Source of the DNA: Gnetum montanum
Lineage: Eukaryota; Streptophyta; Gnetopsida; Gnetales; Gnetaceae
Assembly: GCA_015680685.1 (NCBI GenBank)
Contig: MNCI01030902.1
Location: 173,304 to 237,303, forward strand
Direction: 5' to 3'
DNA: 64,000 nt
Part shown: positions 23,061 through 33,439 of the stretch, piece after piece
Position numbering within the stretch: the first letter of the stretch is position 1
How the letters are laid out: every line of letters starts with the position of its first letter
The notes under the pieces: generated by a model
The model's database searches: none
What the model was told of the DNA's origin: nothing
The model's input: the letters and a program-made list of their open reading frames with translations, nothing else
Position numbers and translations under genes: made by a program

Positions 23061-23289
23061 CAAGATATTTCATCACTAACACTACAATGCTACTAAAATA
23101 TTTTCCTCTTCATTTGACTCTTATAGTTCTTGCAATAAATTTAAGCAATCTAGAAACTAGGAGATCTACAAAAGCAACATCTACAAAAGTTTTAACAAAA
23201 CCAAAAATATTAAAGTTATTAAAGAAACTAATGTTATTCAATGAAACAACTTTATTTGCAATTCCATCATCTATATTAATAAATCCACA

Positions 23290-23900
23290 TTGTAAAGGGC
23301 CTCTATAATTTCTGAAATACTACATATATGTAATTATGTAATTACTGCCATGTTGTTAGCATTTAGATATGCTACAAAATCCTTTTCACATGCTACCCTA
23401 ACTTGTTTTCATTTTTCATCCCCTTTTTCAAGTTCTCTTCAAGTAAGATCCTCATTTATCCAAATTTGTTTCCCATTCTCACTTTGCGTTAAGTGACTCT
23501 TGTATTTCCAAACATGTTCTTTGTATTCTACATCATGGAACTTAACAATTATATGTTGGGATTTTTCATATTATTTGCCTATCATCCTAAAAAATTAGCA
23601 ATGTTTAGAGAATTTATATGCATATCCTTTATAATTTTTAAGTTTCTTAATCAAAACTTCATATGTCTCATTTTCTCTCTCTGAAATACCTACAAATCAT
23701 AATTTTTTTTCCTTTGTTCTCTTTTTTGTCTTTCTCTTTTAAAACTTCTACATTTGCATATTCCATTTTTGTCTTTGCCACTTTAAGTTTAGATTCACTT
23801 TTATTTTTCTCAACTTTTTCTTTAAGTACTACTAATTTCAATAAAATCTATTCATTATCCTTTGAAGTAACATTAATCTTATTTTGTTTGTCTTAATCTT
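23290..23900 (-). pseudogene. LINE ORF1 (coiled coil and RNA-binding type)
   Basis: The minus strand gives a Lys/Glu-rich coiled-coil stretch (KEKVEKNKSESKLKVAKTKM near 23800). It is followed by an RNA-recognition-like region: ISERENETYEVLIKKLKNYK near 23670, QHIIVKFHDVEYKEHVWKYK near 23540 and GKQIWINEDLT near 23465. A VKF...K..V...K..L....I.INEDLT pattern is typical of ORF1 proteins of several animal LINE groups. Plant L1 ORF1 proteins usually have a DUF4283-type domain instead. The frame is interrupted by several stops. Confidence 0.6.
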
Positions 23901-23950
23901 CTCCTTGAGAGTTGTTAATCTTCAATGAATTTCTTTGTTTTGATTGATGA

Positions 23951-24575
23951 ATATCATCCAACAATGTCATTTTTTAAGTCATATGCTTCCATTGTGAAAC
24001 TATGATTTATTTGATAGCAGTTATAGTTAGATATTTTCTTGTATACCTTATGATGATGCCATGATGAAATATTTAAATTTCTTGGGCAAATGACTCAATC
24101 TCTTTCGCAACAAACTCTCACTCATAAAATATTAATTAGTCTATCCTATCTCTAACTATCCTTCTTGCTATTGCCTCATATCAAAAATGAAATAATAATT
24201 TCAAATTATGTTACAAGAGCAATATCCAAGGTTCAAATCTTAATATCATCAAGGTATAATAAAGCATGTATAATTACCAAGAAATTTAAGAATAAAATCT
24301 CACCAATGCACAAGAGTTATTGCAACCTATATTTTACACAATCTCCATAGAAGAAAATATACATTATACTCCAATTATAAAAAGTACGAATTAGAAGGTT
24401 TATAAAAAAAATCTTAAAATGTGCAAATTTAAGATACACATGTTTACCATGAAGTTAGTGGTTCAAAACTTCATAAGCATAAGAATGATGTTAGAATACA
24501 CTAGTATAGGCCACTAGCCATAGCATAAAATATTAACATAATATTAAGACATATTATAAAATGCAAACTTATGCT
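23951..24575. other. AT-rich stretch, nothing identified
   Basis: One plus-strand frame (24165-24350) is open but has no family resemblance. The left part may belong to the LINE 5' end. Confidence 0.4.
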
Positions 24576-24590
24576 AAATCACATAGAAAA
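24576..24590. repeat. SINE target site duplication (left)
   Basis: AAATCACATAGAAAA precedes the SINE and recurs exactly at 24782-24796. Confidence 0.88.
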
Positions 24591-24781
24591 GAACAATGAG
24601 GTGTTAGCCTAGTGGTAAGACTCTTGATTTGAAAGCTACAAGTCATGGATTCAATTCTAGTGGACAATGCTGAGTTAGAAAGCTTTAATTAGACTATATA
24701 TCCTAGGGTGTACCTATATTACAATTATTTTATGGTTCCAACATTATCCATCTCCTCCCCACCTTTCCCCCAAAAGAAAAA
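24591..24781 (+). mobile_element. tRNA-derived SINE
   Basis: The 191-bp body starts with a tRNA-like head. An A box, TTAGCCTAGTGGTAAGA, lies at about 24604-24620 and a B box, GGATTCAATTCTAG, at about 24648-24661, with the 28-base spacing usual for an internal RNA polymerase III promoter. A tRNA-unrelated body follows, then a C-rich stretch and an A-rich tail (AAAAGAAAA). Exact 15-bp direct repeats flank it. A tRNA gene is excluded because acceptor and anticodon stems do not pair. SINEs move with LINE enzymes; a 15-bp duplication fits that mode. The exact repeats suggest a more recent insertion than the surrounding elements. Confidence 0.88.
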
Positions 24782-24796
24782 AAATCACATAGAAAA
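24782..24796. repeat. SINE target site duplication (right)
   Basis: AAATCACATAGAAAA follows the A-rich tail and matches 24576-24590 over all 15 bases. Confidence 0.88.
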
Positions 24797-25581
24797 AAAT
24801 AAATAACAAACCAAAGATCTTAGTTTTGAAACATCAAGTTGTTATAGTGGTGCCCTAGTACCTAGCATTAGACAATGTATCATGCAATGTGTTTTTCCCT
24901 TGATAATAGATTCATGTTAGGGGCATGAATGAGATTTTCTTAGGTATGAAGAAGATTTTAAGCATAATGAATAATGATGATTGTGTATTTGCATTGACAA
25001 AAATAATGTATTGTAGTCCCTACCATAGAATGGTAGAGCATGAATAAGCTAGAACCATAGTTGTAACAATACTATTATACATTTTCTATGTAAGGAGGGC
25101 ATCTTGGGTCAAGGGCCATATGAAAACTTGAATGTGGGAAGCCATTAGAATTTGCGAAGAATGCACCTAAATAGCTTAAGATGGTAGGAAGGAGAGGTGG
25201 TGCTAATCAACTATATGAAGTTTGTAGTATGTTGTGATTTCAAGTACAATAGATTATGGAATGGATGAGCTATCATGATGTAATTGACCTATGGATAGAT
25301 GGGTACAATGCTAGGAATAGAGAAGGAATCAAGTCTAGAGGAGGGTGGTGGTTAAGAAAAGTAGTGGTACAAAAGGCTAAAACGAACAACAAGCATAGAC
25401 CAAGTTAATAAACATAGGGTCTTAGTGGGTAGCAATTTAAGTAGAAGCATGAATCCAGAGAACCATAACAACTTGATTCATCTCTAGAGATCACCTAGAA
25501 TTGATAAAAGATATGTGCATGAGAGGTTTAATCTAAGTAAGCTAGGAAAAAGGAAATTAATATGAACATCAAACAGGCCAA
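24797..25581. other. Unassigned sequence
   Basis: Mixed AT-rich sequence with no open frame of note on the plus strand and no recognisable repeat end. It runs up to the LTR start at 25582. Confidence 0.4.
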
Positions 25582-26377
25582 TGTAACATCTCTCTAATGA
25601 TGGAATATTTCCTTGGAATTTTGGCATGTTTGGGAGTGTTTTGGATATTTTGTTAAGTTTAGGAGCTATGGGGACTTGTTTGGATGTTTTTGGAGGTTCC
25701 AAGCCTTAAAAAAAAGCATCTTTGTATTCATCCTTGGTAGGTGAGATGTTCCAACTATAGGTGAGACATCCCAATTTCATTTAGGATGTCCTAACTAGAC
25801 TCCAAACATCCTAGTTGAGACATTCCACATGGTTTTAGGATGTCCCAACTATTAACAATCACTTTCAAGTGAGATGTCCCATTCTTCTCTAAGATGTCTC
25901 ATACATATTTTAACAGACATCAAATTGAATGGCAAATTGAGGGAAATTGAAAGGTCATACCAAGAAGCTATAAATAATAGTTCAAAGGAGAAGTCTAATT
26001 AGGCTAATTAGAAGAAAGAAGGTTAGTCTTAAGAGGAAGAGTAAGAGAAGAGAGATTTGAGAGGTCTCTTGAGAGCTTGTGCAAGAAGAGTTTGAGAAGA
26101 GAGTCTAGGGAGTTGAGAGAAGAGAGTAGAGAGAGATAGAGTATTAGCAAGGTGCTTTGATCATCATCCATGTGAGAGTATATTTTATTTGATTGAGTGT
26201 GTCTTAAGAATTTAATTGAATCTCTTGTCTATCCTTAGGAGTTTGTGGTTCCTTTCAGATATAATTTCTTCATTTGATTAAGAATAAAGCTTTCATTTTT
26301 TTCTTGTTCAAAGTTTCTATTTTTTGTGACATCAAGAGAGCTTGGATTATGAAATCCATGAGATCTCCTCATCATAC
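25582..26377 (+). repeat. 5' LTR of the pol-less element
   Basis: Starts TGTAACATCTCTCTAATGAT. U3 carries an array of GACATCCC/GATGTCCC words (25735-25925), and a TATA box (AGCTATAAATAATAG) lies near 25970. A GA-rich leader follows. The end is placed just before the degraded primer site at 26378. The partner at 28366 matches over U3 and the TATA box. Confidence 0.7.
25735..25925. repeat. GACATCCC / GATGTCCC motif array in U3
   Basis: At least eight copies of the core GA(C/T)(A/G)TC appear in both orientations, for example GAGATGTTCCAACTA, GAGACATCCCAAT, AGGATGTCCTAACTA, GAGACATTCCACAT, AGGATGTCCCAACTA, GAGATGTCCCATT. They lie directly upstream of the TATA box, as enhancer repeats would. Confidence 0.75.
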
Positions 26378-26390
26378 TAGTATTAGAGTA
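26378..26390 (+). other. Degraded tRNA-Met primer binding site
   Basis: CTAGTATTAGAGT occupies the place where TGGTATCAGAGC is expected. The differences are mostly transitions. The call rests on its position after the LTR. Confidence 0.4.
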
Positions 26391-26734
26391 TCTTGGAATT
26401 GAAGAAAATTTCATTCAAGTAGATAATTCTCATTTAAATTACAAAGAATCACCTCAAATTATCAAGATTAGGTGAATTATCTCTTGCTACATGTTCTACT
26501 AATCCTAGGGTTTCAAAATTTCCATTTGATCCTTTACTTTATCATATCTTTCAAGAATTGCAAGATAATTATGGAATTGGACATACATTGACTTGTAAAA
26601 GCAGGGGTTTGAAGATCTTTCTCTTATTTCTCTTAAGATCTGAGTATTCTTGGTTTGATTGCTTGAGAAATCTTAAATATTTTACTTTTCCTTATATAAT
26701 TTTGTGAGAATTACCTTTTAGATCATTTTTTATT

Positions 26735-26905
26735 ATGCCTACAAAGAAGAAGACACTTTAATATTTGTCAAGAGATATGAAGGAATTCAAGACTAATTTG
26801 AAAGATATTTTGAGAAGAATTGAGAGAATATCTTCTATTAATCAAGGAAAGGAAGAAGATGGAAGGTTTGGTATAGGAGAGATTAATGAGAAAATGATTT
26901 TTTAA
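26735..26905 (+). pseudogene. Small basic ORF after the primer site
   Basis: An ATG at 26735 opens MPTKKKTL, then an in-frame TAA, then about 47 more codons (SRDMKEFKTNLKDILRRIER...) ending at TAA near 26905. It is highly charged and probably helical. The position suggests the remnant of a gag N-terminus, but no gag domain is seen. Confidence 0.35.
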
Positions 26906-27249
26906 GTATCTATATTAAGCAAAGAAGTACTCAATACTCAAAGGTTTCAAGAGAGGAAACTAAGAGCTTCATCAAAGAAACCAAGAGATCTTCAAAGTAT
27001 AAGATATTGTATGCTGCTAATCAAGAGGAGTTCCTACGTCATAAGTCATGGAAGGTGAAAGATCAAAGCCAAAGGAGTGGCAAAGATTAAGGAATTTCTT
27101 CAAGAAGGGTTAAGGACATCATTAGAAGGTGTGGTTCTCTTACTTTTTGCAATTCTTCTATATGTTGTGGCAAGGGAAATGAGATTCTAAGCCAATTTGA
27201 GGCTAGCTCATGGAAGATAGGTAAGTCTTCTATCTAATGTTTGTGGAAG

Positions 27250-27918
27250 AATAGTTCCTTTGATGTGAATTTTGATGAATCTTTTGTTCATACCATGGAG
27301 ATTTTACCTTTTTAGTTGGTACCTTAAAAATGGGATGAAGAGGTTATTGATGATTCCTTTGATGAGGAGAAGTTGGTGGAATTGGGAACTCCTATTTGGG
27401 ATCTTGAACCTTTAAGATTTGATGAGATTAGATAGCCACATGTTGAAGATTAAGTTGAACCAAATATGGATAATAGAAGCTCTGAAGAGGTAAGTGAGTC
27501 TAAACATTACATTTTTGATGGTAGTAATGTCTCTCATGTTGAAGCTAGTGTGATGGATGCTAGTATTTCATTTCAACCTAATAGTAATTTATTCAATGAT
27601 ATTGATGAGCATAATAACCATTATGATGATTGTGATAAGAATGAGAGTCATGTTATGGCTTTTGATGCTATTGTTAGTAAGAAGAAAACAAATAATGGTA
27701 ATTTGTTCGATGATGATGGCTATTGGGATAGTCATTATGAGAAGATCATTATTGATGTTGGTGAGAATATTGATAGTGATAAATTTGGTTGTCTTGACTA
27801 TGAAAGTGGTGGGTAGCATGAAGATAATCTACATTGTGGTGATGATGGTGAAAGGAAGCTAAGTGGTAGTCTTCCAAACATCAAGAAGAAGAAGGTGAAG
27901 AAGAGGAAAAATGATTGA
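27250..27918 (+). pseudogene. Acidic Asp/Asn-rich ORF of unknown function
   Basis: One reading frame is open at 27466-27816 (starting MDNRSSEEVSESKHYIFDGS). It extends in the same frame both ways with few stops: upstream through EEVIDDSFDEEKLVELGTPI and downstream through a TAG at 27814 to a basic end (IKKKKVKKRKN) before a TGA at 27916. It is rich in Asp, Asn, Ser and His and has no domain I know. It fills the end of the internal region, just before the 3' LTR. A conserved frame over some 220 codons suggests former protein coding. Confidence 0.4.
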
Positions 27919-28365
27919 ATAAGGAAAATTAGTTTGAGGAGGCCTAATTCTTTTGAATTTTATTAATCATCTTTTGTTGTAAGTCATGAAAGAAACACAT
28001 GGGATTTGATGCTTTTAAATGGAAGCATGGTGGAGCCTTTGAGGGCAATAATCATATCTACTCTTCTTTCATGAATTTCTCCATTGTGATGTAAGCAAAA
28101 AATTATGCTAATGTGTGTGTGTGTGTTTATGTATGTCATGTATACATTATGTTGTATGTTTATATGTGTTTATAAAATAAGTTTTGGATGGTAGAGACAA
28201 GATGTTGTGAGCTCTAATCATTCCATGTGTGTTATGCTTTGACTTGTGTATAAATTGTGGCCTATGTGAGAGGGCAATAGCTATCCTAAGTGTAAAGGTC
28301 TCTTGTGTGGAAATAAAGAGTATTTTAAAGGAGAAGGGTATTAATGTAGATATTAAACTCATCAA

Positions 28366-28760
28366 TGTAACATCTCTCCAATGATGAGATCTTTTCCTGA
28401 AGTTTTGACATGTTTGGAACTATTTTGGGATTAGTTTGATGAGTTTAGAAGGTTTTGGGGGCTATGGAAACTTGTTTGGAGGTGTCCAAAGATTCTAGGT
28501 CTTAAAAAAAGATTTTTTCTTTTCATTCATAGTAGGTGAGACATCCCAAATACATTCAAGATATCCCAATTGGACTTAAGATGTTCTAGCCAAGATATCC
28601 CACATGATTTTAGGATGTTCCAACTATTAACAGTCATTTTTGGGTGCAACATTTCATATCGATTTTAACAAACATCAAATTGAATGGAAAATTGGAGAAA
28701 AGAAAAATGGTCATACCAAGAAGCTATAAATAAGAGTCTAAGGAAGAAGTTAGTCTAGGA
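28366..28760 (+). repeat. Truncated 3' LTR of the pol-less element
   Basis: Starts TGTAACATCTCTCCAATGAT and follows the 5' LTR through the GACATCCC array and the TATA box (AGCTATAAATAAGAG near 28725). Similarity fades in a purine-rich stretch after 28745; R/U5 is missing or unrecognisable. Confidence 0.65.
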
Positions 28761-28859
28761 TGAAAGGGAAAAGGGAAAAGGTAAGAGGCCAAGAGATGGA
28801 AGGGAAAAGGGATACTAAGGTAAGTATCTAAGAAAGTTTTAAAGGTACGTTCAAGGTTA

Positions 28860-30500
28860 TGGACAATGTGGTGGATGCATCTAGTGGGATATGTAATGTT
28901 TTATATGATGAAATTTGTTCAATTAACCTATAGATTAAAAATCTTAGATAAGAGTTAGAGTCCCTACTAAAGAACTTATGCATATTGCACCATGTTATTG
29001 ATGAGTATCAGGGTATCATCTACATCTTTCTAGATATATCTTGGCCATGAAAGAATGTTAATAAGTCTTGTAAATGATAAAAAAGCATTCAATAATTCAA
29101 AAGTAATGGTGAAAAGGTTAAGTGATAGAGGGTCATCTTGTTGTCTTCCTTAGAATTATCAATAGCATTTAATTTAGAGAGCCTATAGTTGAATGATATA
29201 CTAATTGATGGGGAGAATGGAAGTAACTTTTCAATTCAATCATTCTCTAAAACTATGATATTTCTTAGTTGTGAGCAAGGTTTCCCATGAGATGATATTA
29301 TAGCCCTTCATAAAATTAATATTAAACATAACCAAAGGGATGCTAGTGCAATTTTCCTAATGGAGATTTTAAGCATGACGATGATATCATCAATAACATG
29401 ATAATGCTAGATTAATATTGTTTGGGTAGGGTTGACGATAGAAGGGAGAAGTAGGCATAGTTATTAAGCAAGAATCTTAACATAAAACTTGTAGAGAAAT
29501 AATCATATGCAAATGGGTTTATAGTAGCCTAGAAAAGTATGAGATTATTTTTTGGATATGAGGGTAATAAATGTCGAGTTATAAGATTTGGGAAAGGGGC
29601 CAATATGAAGGATCTCAGTAAAAGTATTAATAATGTAGAGGTTATTCATAGGTTAAAGAAACTAAAATAGTTTATTGATCCAATCATTGAAGCTAGGAGC
29701 TTCATCAGTGATGGAGTAGAGGATGATAGATTGAAGCTTTTTAATAAACAATAGGTGATGTGTTACATGAATGGATGGAGATAGTGGTAATCCTTCAAAA
29801 CATGAGGGATGAGATTGAGAGCATAGTGTTTAGTAGAAAAAAGAGCTTTGAAATACTAAATAGAAAGGGAAAGATATTATCTTACATTTTTTGGCAAATG
29901 AAAGATACATTTATTTCTATTTCCTAGTAGTAATCCATTAATAAAAGTATCATGTGTTATAGTCACTATTATTGAGGTAGGTGATCCTTGACTATTAAAG
30001 CTTTTAGTCCTCATAAGGCTATGAAGATGTTTCTATAATTGCTTCTATGGATAGTTTATGGAATTTACCAAACTAATACTATTGAGTTGAATGCAAAGTT
30101 ATGGAAGAGTTTGTAAAAGGATTATATGGAGATGTTTGCATTACTTGCAGAGGATGATGCAAAGGGAACTAAGATTATAACTAAGGGATCAACATTGGTT
30201 ATCAATGTACTCCCATGATAAAAGAATGAGATATTGAGTGTGTGAGAGGGAAATATAGAGGTTTTCAAAGTAAAAGGAGGAAGGAGAGTATCCAATGCGA
30301 TCAAGTTAGTGAATGAAGAAGTAGTTATAAGAGAAGATTCATGGACCATTGGTAAGGAAGGACAAGAGGGTAGTAACCAAAGGGAGTGAAATATAGAATT
30401 TGATAATGTGTGAGGCTTAAATACCATTGATAAGATGTAACTTTCTCCAAGTGTAGCACCCAGTGATGAGGAGAAGCTTGATAACTTACATGGTATCTAG
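28860..30500 (-). pseudogene. L1-type LINE: endonuclease end and reverse transcriptase
   Basis: Minus-strand frames give, from right to left: the end of the endonuclease (CYTWRKLHLINGI near 30440, then SPSSFYFENLYISL near 30250); STFITLISKK near 29550, matching L1 ATFI.LIPKK; a YKPICI...FYVKILA stretch (RPISL...YKILAK in the family); INFMKGYNIISWETLL near 29310 (DFEKAYD.V.W..L); GRQQDDPLSLNLFTITFELL near 29140 (RQGDPLSP.LF); and VDDTLILINNM near 29010 (the catalytic xADD box). This is the plant L1 order. The 3' end is lost at about 28860. The 5' half continues at 37017 beyond an inserted gypsy element. Confidence 0.78.
30496..30500. repeat. Target site duplication TCTAG (left, imperfect)
   Basis: TCTAG precedes the LTR start at 30501. 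The right flank of the element (37017-37021) reads TCTTG, one mismatch. Confidence 0.5.
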
Positions 30501-31415
30501 TGTAGTAACACCTCTTCTAAATACCTTTTTATTGATATAGGTAGAAGAATGAAGGTTTTGGGTAGCTTGGAAGATGTCTTGAACCTTTTCAAATATTTTT
30601 TTGAAGAGTTTAGATGTTACATGAGATGTATTTTTGACCTAGGAGATGTGTTTTCTAAGAGCTGATATGTTAAGAGAAGATGTCTCTCTAGTAGTATAGA
30701 CATCTTGCTCAAGAGTTGTGTTGACAGAGGAGATGCCTTTCCAGTACTATAGACATCTTCCTAAAGACATCTTATAGGTAGAAGAGATTTATTATCTCTA
30801 GAGGAGATATCTTAGCCAAACTTGAGAGATCTAACGTGAAAGCCATAATTAGAAAGACATCTTGTTAAGTCTGTAAACATCTTATTGCTCTGAGGCTATC
30901 ATTAAAATCTAGAAATAGCTAGGAATGTTAACTTCAATTTTGAAAATATTTAGGAATCCTTCAATTGGTTATGGAAAAATGTTTTCTAAGATATTTTTCT
31001 TATATTGATAAATATTGATTATATTTTTATGTTTTAAGACATAAGGGCATGAGATTTTGAAGAGAGATTTCATGAGAGTGTTGTGCATCTCAATGATCAA
31101 CCATGTGTGGTGGTATTGACCATATCTCTCTACGTTTGGATCTTGGTCCTATGTAAGGAAGACATTTGGATCAATTATGCATTACATTAAGGTTGATCAT
31201 GTGTATGTTTGTAGAACCTCATGCTTTGTAATATCAATGAGTGTGTGAGTGCTTTATGTTCTATGGATTTAATTCCATTGTATTTGTAATCTTCTTTTAC
31301 TTTAATAGAAGATAGCTAGTTTTCTTATTTTCTAGTAATTAAATTATTTCATATAATATCTAGATTCTGTATTTTTTGAAGGGTTTAAGAAAATCATAGT
31401 GACCATGCTCTAAGA
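30501..31415 (+). repeat. 5' LTR of the gypsy element
   Basis: Starts TGTAGTAACACCTCTTCTAA and ends GACCATGCTCTAAGA just before the primer site. It matches the LTR at 36172. U3 (30560-30870) is packed with AGATGTCT and AGACATCTT words. Confidence 0.82.
30560..30870. repeat. AGACATCTT / AAGATGTCT array in U3
   Basis: About ten copies of the GACATC/GATGTC core occur on both strands, for example AAGATGTCTCTCTAG, TAGACATCTTGCTCAAG, TAGACATCTTCCTAAAGACATCTT and AAGACATCTTG. The same array stands in the other LTR at 36230-36480. Confidence 0.75.
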
Positions 31416-31429
31416 TTGGTATCAAAGCC
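31416..31429 (+). other. tRNA-Met primer binding site
   Basis: TTGGTATCAAAGCC follows the LTR end directly; the canonical plant site is TGGTATCAGAGCC. This fixes the plus orientation. Confidence 0.85.
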
Positions 31430-31483
31430 TTAAATTTATTATTGTTTGAAATTTGATCATGAATTTTTTGTATCTATTTCAAA

Positions 31484-32690
31484 TGACTCTTAAGAAAAAA
31501 AATGTTCAAGCTTTGAATAGAGATACAAAGTTCATGAAACCTACCTTTTAGTTGATGAATGTATATATGAGATACTGCTGAGGTATATAGGAATGAAAAT
31601 TTCAACTGTATTTAAAATTATGGTGATGCTGAGCATTTTTGTTCATATGGAAATAAATAAGTTTTTTAGCCTAGTGGAGGGGAAGTAGATGATAAGGTAG
31701 AACATTATAGCTATGGGAGTGTAAAAACCATTTAGCCTAGGATTTTAGGTGAAGGAAATCCAAATTATCACATGAAAACTGCAAAAACTCCAGCATAGAC
31801 ATCTACTTCTTCTTATGATAAGATTGATGATGAAGATGAAGCAAGGCTTACTATAGTGTTTACAAATACTATAAGACTTCCATATGTGGAGTTGAAAAAT
31901 TTCAATGATATAGATTATACCAATGCTTTTACAAGTTGATTGAAGGTGCTTGGCAAGAATTTTGAGTTAGGAGAGGTACCTAAACAATTCAGGGTACCAA
32001 TTTTTAAATCTAGAATAGAACGTATGGCTTCAACTTGGTGGGAAAAAGAGTTCCAAAGTTATGAGAGGAAAAATGATAAACCTATTAGGGATTGGTATTT
32101 GATGAAATATAGGTTAAGAAAAAAATTTAAAGAATCTTTGTAGAGATAAGGGACAATCATGAATCTTAAATTTCTTAGATAGGGAGACAAAGATGTCAAG
32201 GAAATTTACATTAAATTTTATAAAATATTCATAAAGATAAGGTAAAATAAAAGGAATATGAATACGATTCAATATTTCTTGAAGGTCTTAAAATGACATA
32301 TAAATATTAGTTTTTACTCTATGAATCTCAAACCTTTGATAAGGCATATCCTTTGGTAGTACAAGAAGAAGCAAGTACTCATTGGATTTGCAAATAGAAG
32401 CAAATAAAATTCAAAGGATAAGGATAAGGGATTGAAGTTGAAAAAAGGATCCAAGTGAAAATCTGAAGACAATGATGATAACCATAAAAAGAAGAAGAAA
32501 AAGATTGATGAGAAGGATAAGGCCAAGAAGTACCAAGGTAAAGAAGGCAAGGCTCAAGATAGAAACTCATCCAAGATTCAATGCTTCAAATATGAAGAAT
32601 TGGGATACAAACAATGGGAATGTCCACTTCATAAGGTGGCCAAGAATAAGAATGTATAAACCATGGAGGTAGAGAAGATATTAAGCCAAG
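31484..32690 (+). pseudogene. Gag with zinc knuckle
   Basis: The first ATG after the primer site is at 31484 (MTLKKKNVQALNRDTKFMKP). The gag core is open at 31940-32143: FRVPIFKSRIERMASTWWEK then NDKPIRDWYLMKYRLRKKF, matching the W..L....F pattern of Retrotrans_gag. A Lys-rich stretch leads to a zinc knuckle at about 32583-32625, CFKYEELGYKQWEC, in which the second Cys and the His have become Tyr, so metal binding is lost. Several stops interrupt the frame. Confidence 0.8.
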
Positions 32691-32699
32691 CTCTTTAGA

Positions 32700-33125
32700 G
32701 AGATAATTCTAATGCTCCTAAAATTGAAGAATTTTTTGAATTTAATTATTATGCATTTATGAAAAATGTGAATAAAGAAGATCATCCATTAAGAAAATTG
32801 TTGTTTCAAATTATGACTAGATGTTTGCTTAGTGGGGAATGGATTGATATTTTGATTAATGTGAAAGGTCTAAGAAAAATGTTAGTTCTTCTAGGATAGT
32901 TGCTAGATTGGTTTTAGTGATAAATCCTCATCCTAGATCCTACAATGTATATTGGTTGTCAAGGGACTTCTCTCAAGAGGTGAGAGAGTAATGTACCTTG
33001 AAATTCAAAATTGAGAGTTATCATGTTGTGAAATATGATGTATTACCAATTGATTATGCTAATGTAATTCTTGGAAGGCCTTGGAATTTTAATAATGATG
33101 CTTGATTTGATGGATCAAGGAATGT
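32700..33125 (+). pseudogene. Protease region
   Basis: The conserved end of the gypsy protease is readable near 33035-33105 as YDVLPIDYANVILGRPWNF, followed by a FDGSRNVW stretch. The active-site D[TS]G, expected near 32860, is not clear; the local frame reads ILINVKG. It lies between the zinc knuckle and RT as expected. Confidence 0.7.
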
Positions 33126-33439
33126 GTGGAATGTTGAAATACTTGATGGAAACCTTGAGTTGATTCCTATGAGTAAAACTCACTTAATTTTTCTTAATTA
33201 TTCTTGGGGAGAGGAAATATATTAAGGCATATGATGAGGCTAGTGTTGGTTTTGTGGTTGTATCAACTGTTACTTCTAACCATGATGTTATATAGGTAGA
33301 ACTTCCAACAAGTGTGTTAGGCTTGAAGGAGTAATTTTCCAAGGTGTTCAAAGGGGAATTGAATGGATTACCACCAACGAGGAGTGTTTAGTACCAAATT
33401 AACTTCATCCTTGGTGCTATCATTTCAAATGAGAAGGCA

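Larger units (their letters stand above)
20790..23950 (-). mobile_element. Non-LTR retrotransposon (LINE) with ORF1, endonuclease and RT
   Basis: Three LINE parts follow in the right order on the minus strand: a coiled-coil/RNA-binding ORF1 (23290-23900), an APE-type endonuclease (22471-23060) and a reverse transcriptase (20850-22010). No LTR or poly(A)/duplication boundary could be placed, so the ends are approximate. The RT ends with a PTILYGYVVWE stretch, a form common in CR1/Jockey/I-type LINEs. It differs clearly from the L1-type LINE at 28860-38650. Confidence 0.8.
25582..28760 (+). mobile_element. LTR retroelement without recognisable pol (LARD-like)
   Basis: Two copies of one LTR (25582 and 28366) lie in the same orientation and enclose about 2 kb. 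A degraded tRNA-Met primer site follows the first copy. The internal part holds a small basic ORF and an acidic Asp/Asn-rich ORF, but no protease, RT or integrase. Such an element would need enzymes from another source. The 3' LTR is cut at about 28760, just before the L1 remnant. No duplication could be tested, because the right end is lost. Confidence 0.65.

Noticed and set aside
24600-24672. tRNA gene
   Set aside because: A and B boxes are present, but no acceptor or anticodon stem forms, and a 15-bp duplication with an A-rich tail shows a SINE.
27557-27862. 101-codon plus-strand ORF rich in Met, Ile and Val
   Set aside because: It is the +1 shadow of the Asp/Asn-rich frame (GAT repeats read as ATG/ATT), and that frame extends much further.
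28117-28150. TG-rich run as a regulatory element
   Set aside because: A short simple repeat; nothing suggests a function.
30122-30427. 101-codon minus-strand Ser/Pro-rich ORF as a gene
   Set aside because: Another frame of the same strand gives the end of the L1 endonuclease in the correct place and distance.
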